A stretch of DNA of 38,667 nt from Pseudomonas quercus (GCF_012033695.1 NZ_JAAVJI010000020.1:1-38667); one strand, 5' to 3'; positions 7,056 through 15,668 are shown, counted from the first letter of the stretch. Translations and numbers: made by a program. The notes: generated from the sequence alone by a model not told the origin.

Positions 7056-7187
7056 CTAGTGCTTTGCAATCCGGCGAGGCACGACAAGCACCCTGCCGTC
7101 AGTATCGGCGCGTTGGCCAGCCCCGCGCTTATTGAGCCGGCGCCGATCGCAGCCCCCAGTATTGGGGACTAGCTCCATCCGTTTCAT
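7056..7187 (-). CDS. Possible 43-residue basic protein
   Basis: A short minus-strand frame starts at ATG 7187 behind AGGGAG at ideal spacing and ends at TAG 7056. The product is rich in Arg and Lys (MKRMELVPNTGG..., ending RVLVVPRRIAKH). Upstream in another frame is what looks like the broken start of a second small gene (MTPLEIEKLDDCE, then ALSEARKQARELYDETDG after a frameshift). Both may be decayed. No family was recognised. Confidence 0.3.
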   Translation of the reverse strand: MKRMELVPNTGGCDRRRLNKRGAGQRADTDGRVLVVPRRIAKH

Positions 7188-7296
7188 CGTAAAGCTCCCT
7201 GGCCTGCTTCCTTGCTTCACTCAGCGCCTTTCGCAGTCGTCAAGCTTTTCTATCTCCAACGGTGTCATTTCTCAACGCCAATCCATGTGGATGCCA

Positions 7297-7326
7297 TATG
7301 TATGATAATGTCCTTTATCATACATA
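7297..7326. promoter_or_regulatory. Perfect 12-6-12 palindrome, dif-like, before the broken integrase
   Basis: Arms TATGTATGATAA (7297-7308) and TTATCATACATA (7315-7326) are exact reverse complements around a 6-base centre TGTCCT. Xer/dif and other tyrosine recombinase core sites have 11-bp arms and a 6-8 bp centre, so the geometry fits. It lies 17 bp before the start codon of the integrase remnant and contains a near-ideal -10 element (TATGATAAT). It could be a recombination site, an operator for autoregulation, or both. Confidence 0.6.
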
Positions 7327-7343
7327 GGACCCAGGAGCCGAGT

Positions 7344-7640
7344 ATGGGCCATCCTGCTAGCCTTCACGCGATTGCTGGTTCCAGACCCTCTGACGCCCAC
7401 GCTTGAGCCGAGCGAAGCACACCAGCTGCTGTGCAGCACTGATTTCAGCACGCCTGCCCGCCTACGGGATCGAACGCTAATTGGGCTCACGACGTTTTCG
7501 CCTGCACGTATCAATGCAGCGCTGGCCATGAGGGTTGAGGGCGTATACACGTGTAAGCGGCGGCTATGGGAGCCTGCGCTTGGATGGAAGCATTGCGCTA
7601 TCCGTACCATTGCTGCGCAAGCAGAGCTTTGCGCCTACGG
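7344..7640 (+). pseudogene. Tyrosine recombinase (XerC-type integrase), frameshifted and truncated
   Basis: An ATG at 7344 follows AGGAG at good spacing, but its frame stops after 20 codons. From about 7370 another frame continues with LVPDPLTPTLEPSEAHQLL, STPARLRDRTLIGL, SPARINAALAMRVEGVYT and RRLW. This matches the box I region, including its catalytic Arg in ARINAAL, of integrases common in Pseudomonas mobile elements. After RRLW the sequence decays through more frameshifts. The HxxR and tyrosine boxes are missing, so the gene is dead. It presumably once drove the integron-like element whose cargo lies to the left, and it marks the right end of the island next to the adhesin terminator. 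Confidence 0.75.
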
Positions 7641-7674
7641 TAATTCGGCCTTGCGACCAGAGCACTAAAACAAC

Positions 7675-7709
7675 ACAGGCCTTGGCGAGCAACGCTCCCC
7701 AAGGCCTGT
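7675..7709 (-). terminator. Rho-independent-type terminator of the adhesin gene
   Basis: ACAGGCCTTGG (7675-7685) pairs exactly with CCAAGGCCTGT (7699-7709). On the minus strand the stem is followed by TTGTTTT. It lies 5 bp past the adhesin stop codon. Confidence 0.75.
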
Positions 7710-7714
7710 AGGTT

Positions 7715-10700
7715 TTACACCGTGCTGTCGACCTTCAGCGAATGATCGCCCAACAACCCGTTGATGATCGCGGAGTTGTTCTGCAGGCCCACCACCGCAC
7801 CGCTGGAATCGGTGCTGACGTTGTAGGCCTGCGCCACGTTCACGTGCTGCAGGTTGATGCTTTGAACCGTGTCGCCACCTGGTGTGGTACTCACGTCAAT
7901 GGTACTGACCACACTACTGCCAGTGCCGCTGACCTTGAAGCTCAACAGGCTTTCCAGGGAGCCCTTAGCCGCATCGCCCAACAATGAGCCCAGGTCCAAC
8001 GTGTCGGTGCCCAGCTGGAAGTCGGTTACCGTGTCGGTGCCTTTGTCGCCAGCCTGCCATACGAAGGTATCGGCACCTGCGCCCCCGGTGAGCACGTCGT
8101 TACCTGCGCCCCCGATCAGGGTGTCTGCACCGCTGCCGCCGTACAGTTGGTCATTGCCAGCGCCGCCGTTGAGCACCATGCCGCTGTCATTGGCGTGGAA
8201 CACATCGTCGTGTGCCGAGCCAATCAACTGTTCGATGCCGGTCAGGGTTTCGCCTGCCGCCCATCCGCCGGTAGTGCCGCCTTCACGCAGGTCCACTGTG
8301 ACGCCGCTGGTAGCAGCGGCATAGCTGACTGTGTCGAACCCTGCACCGCCATCCAGCACTACGGTGTGAGCGCCAGGCAGCAGCAGGTCATTGCCGTCGC
8401 CACCCTGAAGCACCACGCCGTTGTCGCCTGCTACCAGCGTGTCATCACCGCTGGTGCCGGTAATGGTCTGCTCGGCATGCTCGGCAACAGCCGCTGTGCT
8501 GGCATGAGCCACCTGCGTGTCTTGGGCTACGGCTACGGTTGCTACTGCAGCATCAGTTTGAGCGTGGCTGTAATCCACGGTCATCCCAAGCTGGTAGGCC
8601 TCGGTAGACGCCGAGGGCTCCACGTTGGTGACTTTCAGGTGGTAGGTGCCATCCGCAGCGGCAGTGAAGGCATTGCCTGTTACAGCGGTGTAGCTGCCGT
8701 CATCCACGGCGTAGCTGAGGCTTACAGCCCCGCTGGTGACAGCTGCGGAGTTGAGGGTGACCGACTCGCCTTGTCGCAGGTTAACGGTGATGGTGTCGCT
8801 GGCATCGGCCGTACCCGCTGCAGCCAGGGTTCCGGTGACCAGCAGCATGGCCGTTAGGGCTAGGCTATTGGCATAGAACTGGGAGCGGTCCACTTCCAAT
8901 GCACGCGCCGCCACGTTCAACGACTGCTGAGCCGTAGCAGTGAAGTCTGCGCCTGATGCGCTCAGCACGGTGCTGGGCTGAGCTGTAGTGAACTGTGCCG
9001 TGGTGGCAGACGCCGTAGCGCCTGGGGCGATATTGAAGGTGATGGTGGAGCCTGCAACGTCGCCGTCGCCGTCTATCACGGTGTACCCAACGCTCTGGGT
9101 AGCCGTGTCTCGGCTGCCTTCGGCGGTGGTGTATTTGTAGGCGCCTGTTTCCACGTTGATGGTGAAGGTGCCGCCTTCCTGGGTTACCACGCTCAGGTTG
9201 CTGCTGGTTCTGTCGAAGCTCCAGGTCGCACCGGTGCCACTGGCGGCCACGGCACCCTTGCCGTCATAGCTGTAGGTAACGCCGTCTACCGTGATGCTTT
9301 GCAGATGGCCGCCGTCTACACCGTATTTCACGGCATCGGCCAGGGTGCCAGCGGTAGAGCCGCTGCCCACGGTGCCATTCAGCACGCCCGACAGTTGCGA
9401 CAGGTCCGTCACCACTACTGGCGGGATATTAACCCCCGTGGTGCCGTCGTATGCGATCGGCCCCAGGTACACCGCTTTGGCGCTTGGGCCTACACCGATA
9501 GCGTGAGAGTAGATCTGGTTATCGTTCAAGAACTTTTGCCAGAATGCCTGCTCTGTCGCGTCGATGCCATCGCCCAGGTTCACATCGGTCTTGTTACCCG
9601 ACTGACCGTTGCCCGTTTTAGGGCGCTCGCTGGACAGCGTAGGGTTGCCGTCAGAAAGGAAATAGCTCACGTTCTGTGCGTCGGCCAGCTTACCGCCAGT
9701 CGCCCAGGCCTTCTGTGCAGCCTCCAGCGCGTAGTCGTAGTTGGTACCGCCGCCGGCGGTCAGGCCGTTAACGAAGGCACGCGCTTCGCTGACGCTCATC
9801 CATTCGCTGGCCACGTTTTCCTTGTTGTTGAAGGCTGCGACTTGCACCCTTACATCACCGCGCTCGCCATACTGGTTCAGCAGCTCACCCACGGCTTGCT
9901 TTTCCAGCTCCAGCCGAGACAGGCCGTTCACTCGGGAAGACTGGTTCATGCTGTTGGACACGTCCAGCACCAGCAGAATGTTGGTGTTGAGCGCGCCGGA
10001 AGCCACACTTTCTGCCACAGGGGTGGCTATAGGTGCATCGTCCTCGATGCGCACGTTCAGCCAAGCCCCACCAGTGTCGCCGTCCGAGTCGGTGGCGATC
10101 AGGTGGAAGTCTTCAGACAGTTCGCTCTGCCCTACGTTGTGCTGCTGGGCTTCGCTCAGGGTATAGCTGTAGTTCACAACGCCGGTGGCAGCGTTGTAAC
10201 CCGTAATGGTCAACGCGTTGCCCAGTTGGCCGATGATGGTCACTGGCAGGCCGGTAGCGTTGCCACCGATCACGTCTACGCCATCAATGGTCAAGGTGGC
10301 CAGGCCGTCCTTGGCTTCGAGTGTGAAGCTGCCGGTGCGAGTGAGGGCGGCGGCATCGGGGTCGGTGCCCCCTGGCAGGTTGGCCTCGAACACACGCTGT
10401 TCGCCACCGTCCACGCCCAAGTTAAAGAACCTGACCGGGTCGTCCAGATTGGTGACGTTCACGGTCAGATTGGTGCTTGACGTGTCACCGTCGCTGTCGA
10501 TGACCTGGTAGCCGAAGGTGTCGGTCGCCGTGCCCACCGCCACGCCGCTGGCCAGCAGTGCCTTGTAAGCGGCGCCATTGGTGTCCAGGGTGTAGGTGTA
10601 GGTGCCGTCGGCAGCCAGTACCAGCGTACCGTAGGTGCCTTGATAGGTGCCGGGGTTGGTCACTGGGGAGGCAATGGCGTCAGCGCCCAGCTTATCGTTG

Positions 10701-12523
10701 TCCAGCACATTGCCAGTGACGACGGTAGTCGTGTCGTTCACGGCCGTGGTGTCGGCGACGGCAATCGGGTTGTCGTCCTCGATGCGCACGTTCAGCCAGG
10801 CACCACCGGTGTCGCCGTCCGAGTCGGTGGCGATCAGGTGGAAGTCTTCGGACAGTTCGCTCTGCCCCACGTTGTGCTGCTGGGCTTCACTGAGCGTATA
10901 GCTGTAGGTGATCACGCCGGTAGTGGCGTCATAGCCGGTGATGGTCAGGGCGTTGCCCAACTGCCCGGTAATGGTCACTGGCAGGCCGGTAGCGTTGCCG
11001 CCAATCACATCCACGCCATCAATGGTCAAGGTGGCCAGGCCATCCTTGGCTTCGAGTGTGAAACTGCCGGTGCGGGTCAGCGCAGCCGCATTGGGATCGG
11101 TGCCCCCTGGCAGGTTGGCCTCGAACACACGCTGCTCGCCGCCGTCCACGCCCAGGCTGAAGAACCTGACCGGGTCGTCCGGGTTGGTGATATTGATGGT
11201 GAGCGTGGTTTGCGAGGTGTCACCGTCGCTGTCGACGATCGAATAGCCGAAGGTTTCAGTAGCAAGGCCAACGGCTACACCACCGGCCAGCAACGCCTTG
11301 TAGGCGGCGCTCGTGGTATCGAGGGTATAGGTGTAGGCGCCATCGGCGGCCAATACCAGCGTACCGTAGGTGCCCTGATAGGTGCCGGGGTTGGTCAACG
11401 GCGAAGCGATGCCATCGGCACCTTGAATATCATTGGCCAATACGTTGCCGGTGACCACGGTGTTGTCATCGCCCGCTGCCTGCGTGTCGGCCACAGCGGT
11501 GGGTACGTCGTCCTGGATAGTGACATCCAGCGTGCCCGTAGCCGTCGACCCATCGGTGTCCACGGCCGTTACGGTGATGCTTTCACCCAGGGTGTTGGCG
11601 CCGTTACCTGCTGGGTGTTCGGCATTCCCGGTGAGGGTGTAGGTGTAGTTCAGCACACCGGTGGTGGCGTTGTAGCCCGTGACCGTCAACAGGTTGCCAT
11701 CGGCGGTGGTGTAGGCCTGCCCTACCCCTACCACCTGGCCGGCCCGTACCACTTCCAGCGTACCAATGACCAGGCTGGCAAGCCCGTCTGCTGCAGTGAC
11801 GGTAAAGGTGCCAGCCTGAACAAGCGCTGCAGCGTTCGGGCTGGAGCCGTTGGCCAGGTTAGCCTCGTTCACGGTGATTTCGCCACCGCTCACGTCCAGG
11901 CCTGTCAGCACTACAGGGTTATTGGGCGGCACAGGGTTATTCGGCGGCGTAGGTACGGGCGTATCTACAATGGGCGGCACGACCACAGGCGGCGCACCGG
12001 CGCCTGCGTCCAGATCGACCAGCGGAGGAAGCGTAGGGTCCGGAAACTCCGGAGCAGGCAGCAGACCTTCGGTCGGAAAACCAATCGTCGGGTCTACCGC
12101 GCCGCCCACTTCAGTCAGCAATACGAAGGAGTGGCTCCCACCCCCGCTGGGCACGCCTGTGGCGCCAGTAGGCCCTGCAGCCGTAGGCTCGGACACCAGA
12201 GTAGGGTCCTGGCCCGCTGCGATAGCCTGCTGCAAGGCATTCACGTCGTCCAGCGCAGTGACGCCTACGCGTTCATCAAGCACTTGGATATCTGGCGCCG
12301 CATGGTGCAGCAAGCCTTCATTAAGGGCCAGGCTGCTGCCACGGCCGAGCGCAAGGTCTTGACCATTCTGCAAATGTACAGAAATCGCCCCCCCAACACC
12401 GGTGTCCAGTTGCTCGCCTGCGAACACGCGATCCCCTTCCACGAGGAGACGGCGGGTGCCATCGCCAGCAACTGCAAATACCTGCCCTACTACTTTACTG
12501 ACGACACCGATCAAGGTTGCCAT
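7715..12523 (-). CDS. LapA-type type I secreted adhesin with retention module, VWA and RTX repeats
   Basis: 1602 residues; the start at 12523 has GGAGGAG 7 nt upstream. Residues 1-110 are a LapA-type retention module (MATLIGVVSKVVGQVFAV..., LVEGDRVFAGEQL) that blocks the adhesin in the outer-membrane pore. TAAG at 114-117 is the motif cut by the periplasmic protease LapG in known Lap systems. Then come VCBS/T1SS-143-like repeats, including two almost identical 245-residue units (about residues 339-828). A VWA domain follows at about 847-1050 with a MIDAS-like DVSNS. RTX calcium-binding nonapeptides (GGAGNDQLYGGSGADTLIGGAGNDVL) lie at about 1455-1485, with a type I secretion signal at the C-terminus. 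Expected role: cell-surface adhesion and biofilm formation, controlled by c-di-GMP through LapD/LapG. It is far shorter than LapA or LapF of P. putida and closer to the MapA-like size class. No ABC exporter or adaptor is adjacent. Confidence 0.88.
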   Translation of the reverse strand: MATLIGVVSKVVGQVFAVAGDGTRRLLVEGDRVFAGEQLDTGVGGAISVHLQNGQDLALGRGSSLALNEGLLHHAAPDIQVLDERVGVTALDDVNALQQAIAAGQDPTLVSEPTAAGPTGATGVPSGGGSHSFVLLTEVGGAVDPTIGFPTEGLLPAPEFPDPTLPPLVDLDAGAGAPPVVVPPIVDTPVPTPPNNPVPPNNPVVLTGLDVSGGEITVNEANLANGSSPNAAALVQAGTFTVTAADGLASLVIGTLEVVRAGQVVGVGQAYTTADGNLLTVTGYNATTGVLNYTYTLTGNAEHPAGNGANTLGESITVTAVDTDGSTATGTLDVTIQDDVPTAVADTQAAGDDNTVVTGNVLANDIQGADGIASPLTNPGTYQGTYGTLVLAADGAYTYTLDTTSAAYKALLAGGVAVGLATETFGYSIVDSDGDTSQTTLTINITNPDDPVRFFSLGVDGGEQRVFEANLPGGTDPNAAALTRTGSFTLEAKDGLATLTIDGVDVIGGNATGLPVTITGQLGNALTITGYDATTGVITYSYTLSEAQQHNVGQSELSEDFHLIATDSDGDTGGAWLNVRIEDDNPIAVADTTAVNDTTTVVTGNVLDNDKLGADAIASPVTNPGTYQGTYGTLVLAADGTYTYTLDTNGAAYKALLASGVAVGTATDTFGYQVIDSDGDTSSTNLTVNVTNLDDPVRFFNLGVDGGEQRVFEANLPGGTDPDAAALTRTGSFTLEAKDGLATLTIDGVDVIGGNATGLPVTIIGQLGNALTITGYNAATGVVNYSYTLSEAQQHNVGQSELSEDFHLIATDSDGDTGGAWLNVRIEDDAPIATPVAESVASGALNTNILLVLDVSNSMNQSSRVNGLSRLELEKQAVGELLNQYGERGDVRVQVAAFNNKENVASEWMSVSEARAFVNGLTAGGGTNYDYALEAAQKAWATGGKLADAQNVSYFLSDGNPTLSSERPKTGNGQSGNKTDVNLGDGIDATEQAFWQKFLNDNQIYSHAIGVGPSAKAVYLGPIAYDGTTGVNIPPVVVTDLSQLSGVLNGTVGSGSTAGTLADAVKYGVDGGHLQSITVDGVTYSYDGKGAVAASGTGATWSFDRTSSNLSVVTQEGGTFTINVETGAYKYTTAEGSRDTATQSVGYTVIDGDGDVAGSTITFNIAPGATASATTAQFTTAQPSTVLSASGADFTATAQQSLNVAARALEVDRSQFYANSLALTAMLLVTGTLAAAGTADASDTITVNLRQGESVTLNSAAVTSGAVSLSYAVDDGSYTAVTGNAFTAAADGTYHLKVTNVEPSASTEAYQLGMTVDYSHAQTDAAVATVAVAQDTQVAHASTAAVAEHAEQTITGTSGDDTLVAGDNGVVLQGGDGNDLLLPGAHTVVLDGGAGFDTVSYAAATSGVTVDLREGGTTGGWAAGETLTGIEQLIGSAHDDVFHANDSGMVLNGGAGNDQLYGGSGADTLIGGAGNDVLTGGAGADTFVWQAGDKGTDTVTDFQLGTDTLDLGSLLGDAAKGSLESLLSFKVSGTGSSVVSTIDVSTTPGGDTVQSINLQHVNVAQAYNVSTDSSGAVVGLQNNSAIINGLLGDHSLKVDSTV
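10040..11509 (-). repeat. Two tandem 735-bp repeats inside the adhesin gene
   Basis: Units 10040-10774 and 10775-11509 have the same reading phase and a period of 735 bp (245 codons). Long blocks are nearly identical, for example RVFEANLPGGTDP and LSEAQQHNVGQSELSEDFHL in both. A diverged partial third unit begins at 11510 (GTCCTGGATAG). Confidence 0.85.
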
Positions 12524-12703
12524 TGCCCACTCCTCCATTGCTTTTCAGCACCAGGCTGCTGCGCACAGGAGACAGAGGATGTACCCGGGAGTTCACAATA
12601 AGATGGCAACTTGCTATCTTTTTGCGTGTCAAAGCCGCTGGAACCGTTAAACTGGCTGAACCTTATCAGCCAGCTATGGTTCATAGCTGCCTCGTATCGA
12701 ACA

Positions 12704-12719
12704 TGTGAGCAATATCACG
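12704..12719. promoter_or_regulatory. Crp/Vfr-like binding site
   Basis: TGTGA-GCAATA-TCACG differs from the Crp consensus TGTGA-N6-TCACA at the last base only. It is about 180 bp upstream of the adhesin start and 340 bp upstream of the TolC-like gene. Occupancy is unproven. Confidence 0.4.
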
Positions 12720-12910
12720 CTGTGAGTTACGGCGACAGAAAAATGTCACTTTCACGATTGCCCAAAATCCTTCTGGAGTACGCCCTACTAGTCCCTTGCC
12801 ACACTAAATACCGACGCCCTAAAAATCGTCCCAAAGGCCCCGAATGTGGTCCTTTGCGCGAAAAAGGCGAGTGTACGATGGACTGGATCTGGTACGTCAA
12901 CATAAGTTTT

Positions 12911-12935
12911 TTTGGGAATAAGCGTTATTCCAAAA
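12911..12935. promoter_or_regulatory. 7-3-7 palindrome in the divergent promoter region
   Basis: GGAATAA-GCG-TTATTCC (12915-12931) is a perfect palindrome; TTT and AAA extend the symmetry with one mismatch. There is no T tract on the side needed for a terminator, so an operator is more likely. Confidence 0.4.
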
Positions 12936-13060
12936 GGTTCTTAGTTTCAGACAATTTTCACATCTGATCTGATGTTAGCATCCGCGAATTGGAATGATAA
13001 GAATATGCGCCAATAATTTGGCGACTGCCAACCTTCATAGGGACAGGGAGAAGTACATCG

Positions 13061-14416
13061 ATGCGCATCTTAACCCCCATCTGCAGCGCCGTGTTATTGG
13101 CGATCGGGGCCATGCAGGCCCATGCCATGACGCTACAGGAGGCCATTCAGAGCACCGTGGATACGCACCCGGAGCTGCAGTCGAACATTAATAGCCGCCT
13201 CGCCGCCGATGAAGACGTTAAGGTTGCACGCGGTGCCTACCTGCCTAGCGTCGACTTTGTAGGTGGGTATGGCCGCGAGAATTCGGATACCCCTACCACG
13301 CGTGCCCAGGGCGGTCACCACAAGGAACTGCTGACCTACACCACGTCCGAACTGCGCCTGCGCCAGATGCTGTTCGACGGCTCCAGCGCCACGCGGGAAA
13401 TCTCCCGTACCTTGGCGGTGTCCACGTCGCGTGCCTTCTATGTTCAAGGCGTTGCACAGGACCTGGCCCTGCGTGCTGTAGAAGTGTACTTGGAAGTGCT
13501 CAAGCGCCGGGAGCTGGTGGACCTGGCCAAGAACAACCTGCAAGCTCACCTGCGTGTGAACGACCAGATCGGCCTGCGTACCGAGCGCGGCATTGGCAGC
13601 ACTGCGGACGCTGACCAATCCCGTGCACGTCGTGCATTGGCCGAGAACAATTACCAGACTGCCATGGTGGACTTGGCTGACGCCGAGGCCAACTTCTTCA
13701 GCGCAACCGGTCGTAACCCGGACGAACTGGACGCGCCTGCGACCATTCGTGGTGAGTTGCCACCGGAGATCACCGAAGCCCGTCAGTCGATGATCGACAA
13801 CAACCCCTACCTGAAATCGGCCCAGGCCGACGTACAGGCTGCAGAGCAACAATACGAAGGGGCGAAGTCACAGTTCTACCCACGCGTAGATGCTGAAGTG
13901 GCTGTTGGCGCCAACGACAACATTTCGGGTGAAGAAGGCCATGCCAATGACTGGCGCGCCGGCGTTGCGGTCAGCTACAACCTCTTCCGCGGCGGCAGTG
14001 ACAAGGCTCGCTTGCAGGCAGACGCCCACCGTATCAACCAGGCCATGGACATTCGCAACAATGCCCTGCGCAGCCTGAACGAAAACATGTCCCTGGCCTG
14101 GAACGCCATGCTCAACGCTCGCCAGCAAACCCCGAGCGCGCGTGAGTATGCCGAAACTACTACCCGTGTACGTTCGGCTTACCAAAACCAGTTCGGCCTG
14201 GGCCAGCGTACGTTGCTGGACTTGCTGGACAGCGAGAACGAACTGTACAACGCCAACCGCCGCTACACCGAAGTGCGCTACACCGAGGAGTACTCGATGT
14301 ACCGCGTACTGGCGAACATGGGCATGCTGTTGCCGAAGGCCAAGATCGTGCTTCCAGCTGAGGCCATTGCTGGCTCGGATGTGAAAAGCGAAGCCCGCCT
14401 GCCGGACATGCGCTAA
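13061..14416 (+). CDS. TolC-family outer-membrane protein (AggA/LapE-like)
   Basis: 451 residues from ATG 13061, with GGGAG 10 nt upstream. A signal peptide is visible (MRILTPICSAVLLAIGAMQAHA). The mature protein opens with MTLQEAIQSTVDTHPELQSN, the usual start of type I secretion TolC proteins. The two-fold helical repeat is visible: ...AVEVYLEVLKRRELVDLAKNNL and later FGLGQRTLLDLLDSENELYNA, each a coiled-coil stretch ending at the periplasmic tip. It forms the trimeric outer-membrane duct. Being divergent from a LapA-type adhesin, it is the likely outer-membrane pore that retains and exports that protein, as LapE does for LapA. The ABC and adaptor subunits must be elsewhere. General efflux use cannot be excluded. 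Confidence 0.85.
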   Translation: MRILTPICSAVLLAIGAMQAHAMTLQEAIQSTVDTHPELQSNINSRLAADEDVKVARGAYLPSVDFVGGYGRENSDTPTTRAQGGHHKELLTYTTSELRLRQMLFDGSSATREISRTLAVSTSRAFYVQGVAQDLALRAVEVYLEVLKRRELVDLAKNNLQAHLRVNDQIGLRTERGIGSTADADQSRARRALAENNYQTAMVDLADAEANFFSATGRNPDELDAPATIRGELPPEITEARQSMIDNNPYLKSAQADVQAAEQQYEGAKSQFYPRVDAEVAVGANDNISGEEGHANDWRAGVAVSYNLFRGGSDKARLQADAHRINQAMDIRNNALRSLNENMSLAWNAMLNARQQTPSAREYAETTTRVRSAYQNQFGLGQRTLLDLLDSENELYNANRRYTEVRYTEEYSMYRVLANMGMLLPKAKIVLPAEAIAGSDVKSEARLPDMR

Positions 14417-14470
14417 GCACCTATCCCGCGCCTAGCCTTAGCAGGCGCTGGCCAGTGAACCCGAGGTAGC

Positions 14471-14666
14471 AAGGTTCGCTGGCTAGGCCAGCTCCTACAA
14501 GAGCTATGCCGCACCGCAGCTGTGGGACTGGCCGTAGCCAAAGGCGGAGGCCGGGAGCTCGAGGTGGCAAGATTCGCTGGCTGCGCCAGCTCCCACAAAA
14601 GCAATGGCAAATTGGCACTGTGGGACCGGTCGCAGCCAACGGCGGAGGCCGGGAACCTGCACGCTA
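14471..14666. repeat. Two tandem 98-bp REP-like repeat units
   Basis: The segments 14471-14568 and 14569-14666 (the second one diverging towards its end) align at a period of 98 bp. Each starts with a palindromic block, TTCGCTGGCT-nn-GCCAGCTCC followed by ACAA, and later carries TGTGGGAC...GGCGGAGGCCGGGA. The block resembles Pseudomonas REP sequences that end in CTCC(T/C)ACA. It lies between the converging ends of the TolC-like gene and the oxidoreductase gene. Confidence 0.65.
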
Positions 14667-14702
14667 TGCTACTGGCAGGCTCCTTCTGTAGGGCCTTCCC
14701 CT

Positions 14703-15668
14703 CTACACCAGCGTTTCATCCACCACCAGTACCACCTTGCCTGTTATCTGGTTTGTGGCCAGCTCAGCAAAGGCTTCTTCCGCCTCGGCGATAGGGAAGG
14801 TTGCTGCAATCTGCGGGTTAAGGCGCTTTTCGGTGAACAGCGGCAATACTTCCTGCCCCAACTCCCTGAGCAGCTCAGCCTTGAAGGCATCATCGCGGCT
14901 GCGCAACGTTGAGCCGATCAGTTGTACGCGCTTGCCCAGCACTAGGCCCATGTCCAGCTTTGCGTCACGCCCACCCATGGTGCCGATCAGCACCCACCTG
15001 GCGTCCTGAGCCGCTACTTGCAGGTTGAGTTCGGCATAGTTGCCGCCGACCGGGTCCAGAATTACGTCGAACGGCCCCAGGTCCTTCAGAGCGGCCAAAC
15101 CATCACCTCGCAGCACCCCGCCCTGCGCGCCCAACTGCTCGCAGTAGGCCAGGCGGTCTGCCGAACCCACTGTGACCCAGGTAGGGTTGCCAAACGCTTT
15201 GCACAATTGGATGGCAGCTGAACCGATACCACTGGCACCCGCATGCAGCAGCACCTTCTGGCCTGGCTGCAAGGCCGCCAACTGGAACAGGTTCAGCCAT
15301 ACCGTGGCATACACCTCAAGAATACCGGCAGCTTCGATCAGCGTGAGGCCTTCAGGCACAGGCAGCACATGACGCGCATCGACCACGACTTCTTCTGCCA
15401 TGCCACCACCGGCCAGCAGGGTGCACACGCGGTCCCCTACAGCCAGGGACACCACCCCGGCGCCCACTTCACTGATGACACCTGCGCATTCCAGCCCCAG
15501 GATTTCGCTGGCCCCAGGCGGTGGCGGGTAGTGCCCCGCCCGTTGCAGCAGATCGGCCCGATTGAGCCCCGCCGCTGCCACCCGTATACGCACTTGCCCT
15601 GCATCGCAGGCCGGTGCTGGGTAGTCGGCCCACTCTACATGTCCTTCAACGCCTTGCAATGCTTTCAC
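14703..15668 (-). CDS. NAD(P)H quinone oxidoreductase, PIG3 type (zinc-free MDR)
   Basis: 321 residues from GTG 15668, with GGAGG 4 nt upstream. This is the medium-chain dehydrogenase/reductase fold without the zinc-binding cysteines. The N-terminal GroES-like part has AGLNRADLLQRAGHYPPPPGASEILGLECAG, and the nucleotide-binding part has LLHAGASGIGSAAIQLCKAFG, where the AxxGxxG loop binds NADPH. The length and these motifs match the PIG3/TIGR02824 quinone oxidoreductase group, which reduces quinones in the cytoplasm and is linked to oxidative stress in other organisms. Divergent from prc. Confidence 0.85.
   Translation of the reverse strand: MKALQGVEGHVEWADYPAPACDAGQVRIRVAAAGLNRADLLQRAGHYPPPPGASEILGLECAGVISEVGAGVVSLAVGDRVCTLLAGGGMAEEVVVDARHVLPVPEGLTLIEAAGILEVYATVWLNLFQLAALQPGQKVLLHAGASGIGSAAIQLCKAFGNPTWVTVGSADRLAYCEQLGAQGGVLRGDGLAALKDLGPFDVILDPVGGNYAELNLQVAAQDARWVLIGTMGGRDAKLDMGLVLGKRVQLIGSTLRSRDDAFKAELLRELGQEVLPLFTEKRLNPQIAATFPIAEAEEAFAELATNQITGKVVLVVDETLV

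Larger units (their letters stand above)
12524..13060. other. Divergent promoter region between adhesin and TolC-like genes
   Basis: 537 bp without a credible gene. It holds a Crp/Vfr-like site and a 7-3-7 palindrome listed separately. AT-rich sequence at 12900-13010, with GATAAGAAT near 12996, could form promoters for the TolC-like gene. Confidence 0.5.

Noticed and set aside
10040..11509. Tandem repeats considered as a CRISPR array
   Set aside because: The period is 735 bp, in frame within an adhesin, without short spacers or cas genes.
9299..12601. Long plus-strand open frames of 393 and 653 codons
   Set aside because: They are antisense to the adhesin gene, rich in Gly, Arg and His, and repeat with its 735-bp units; they are by-products of high-GC codon bias.
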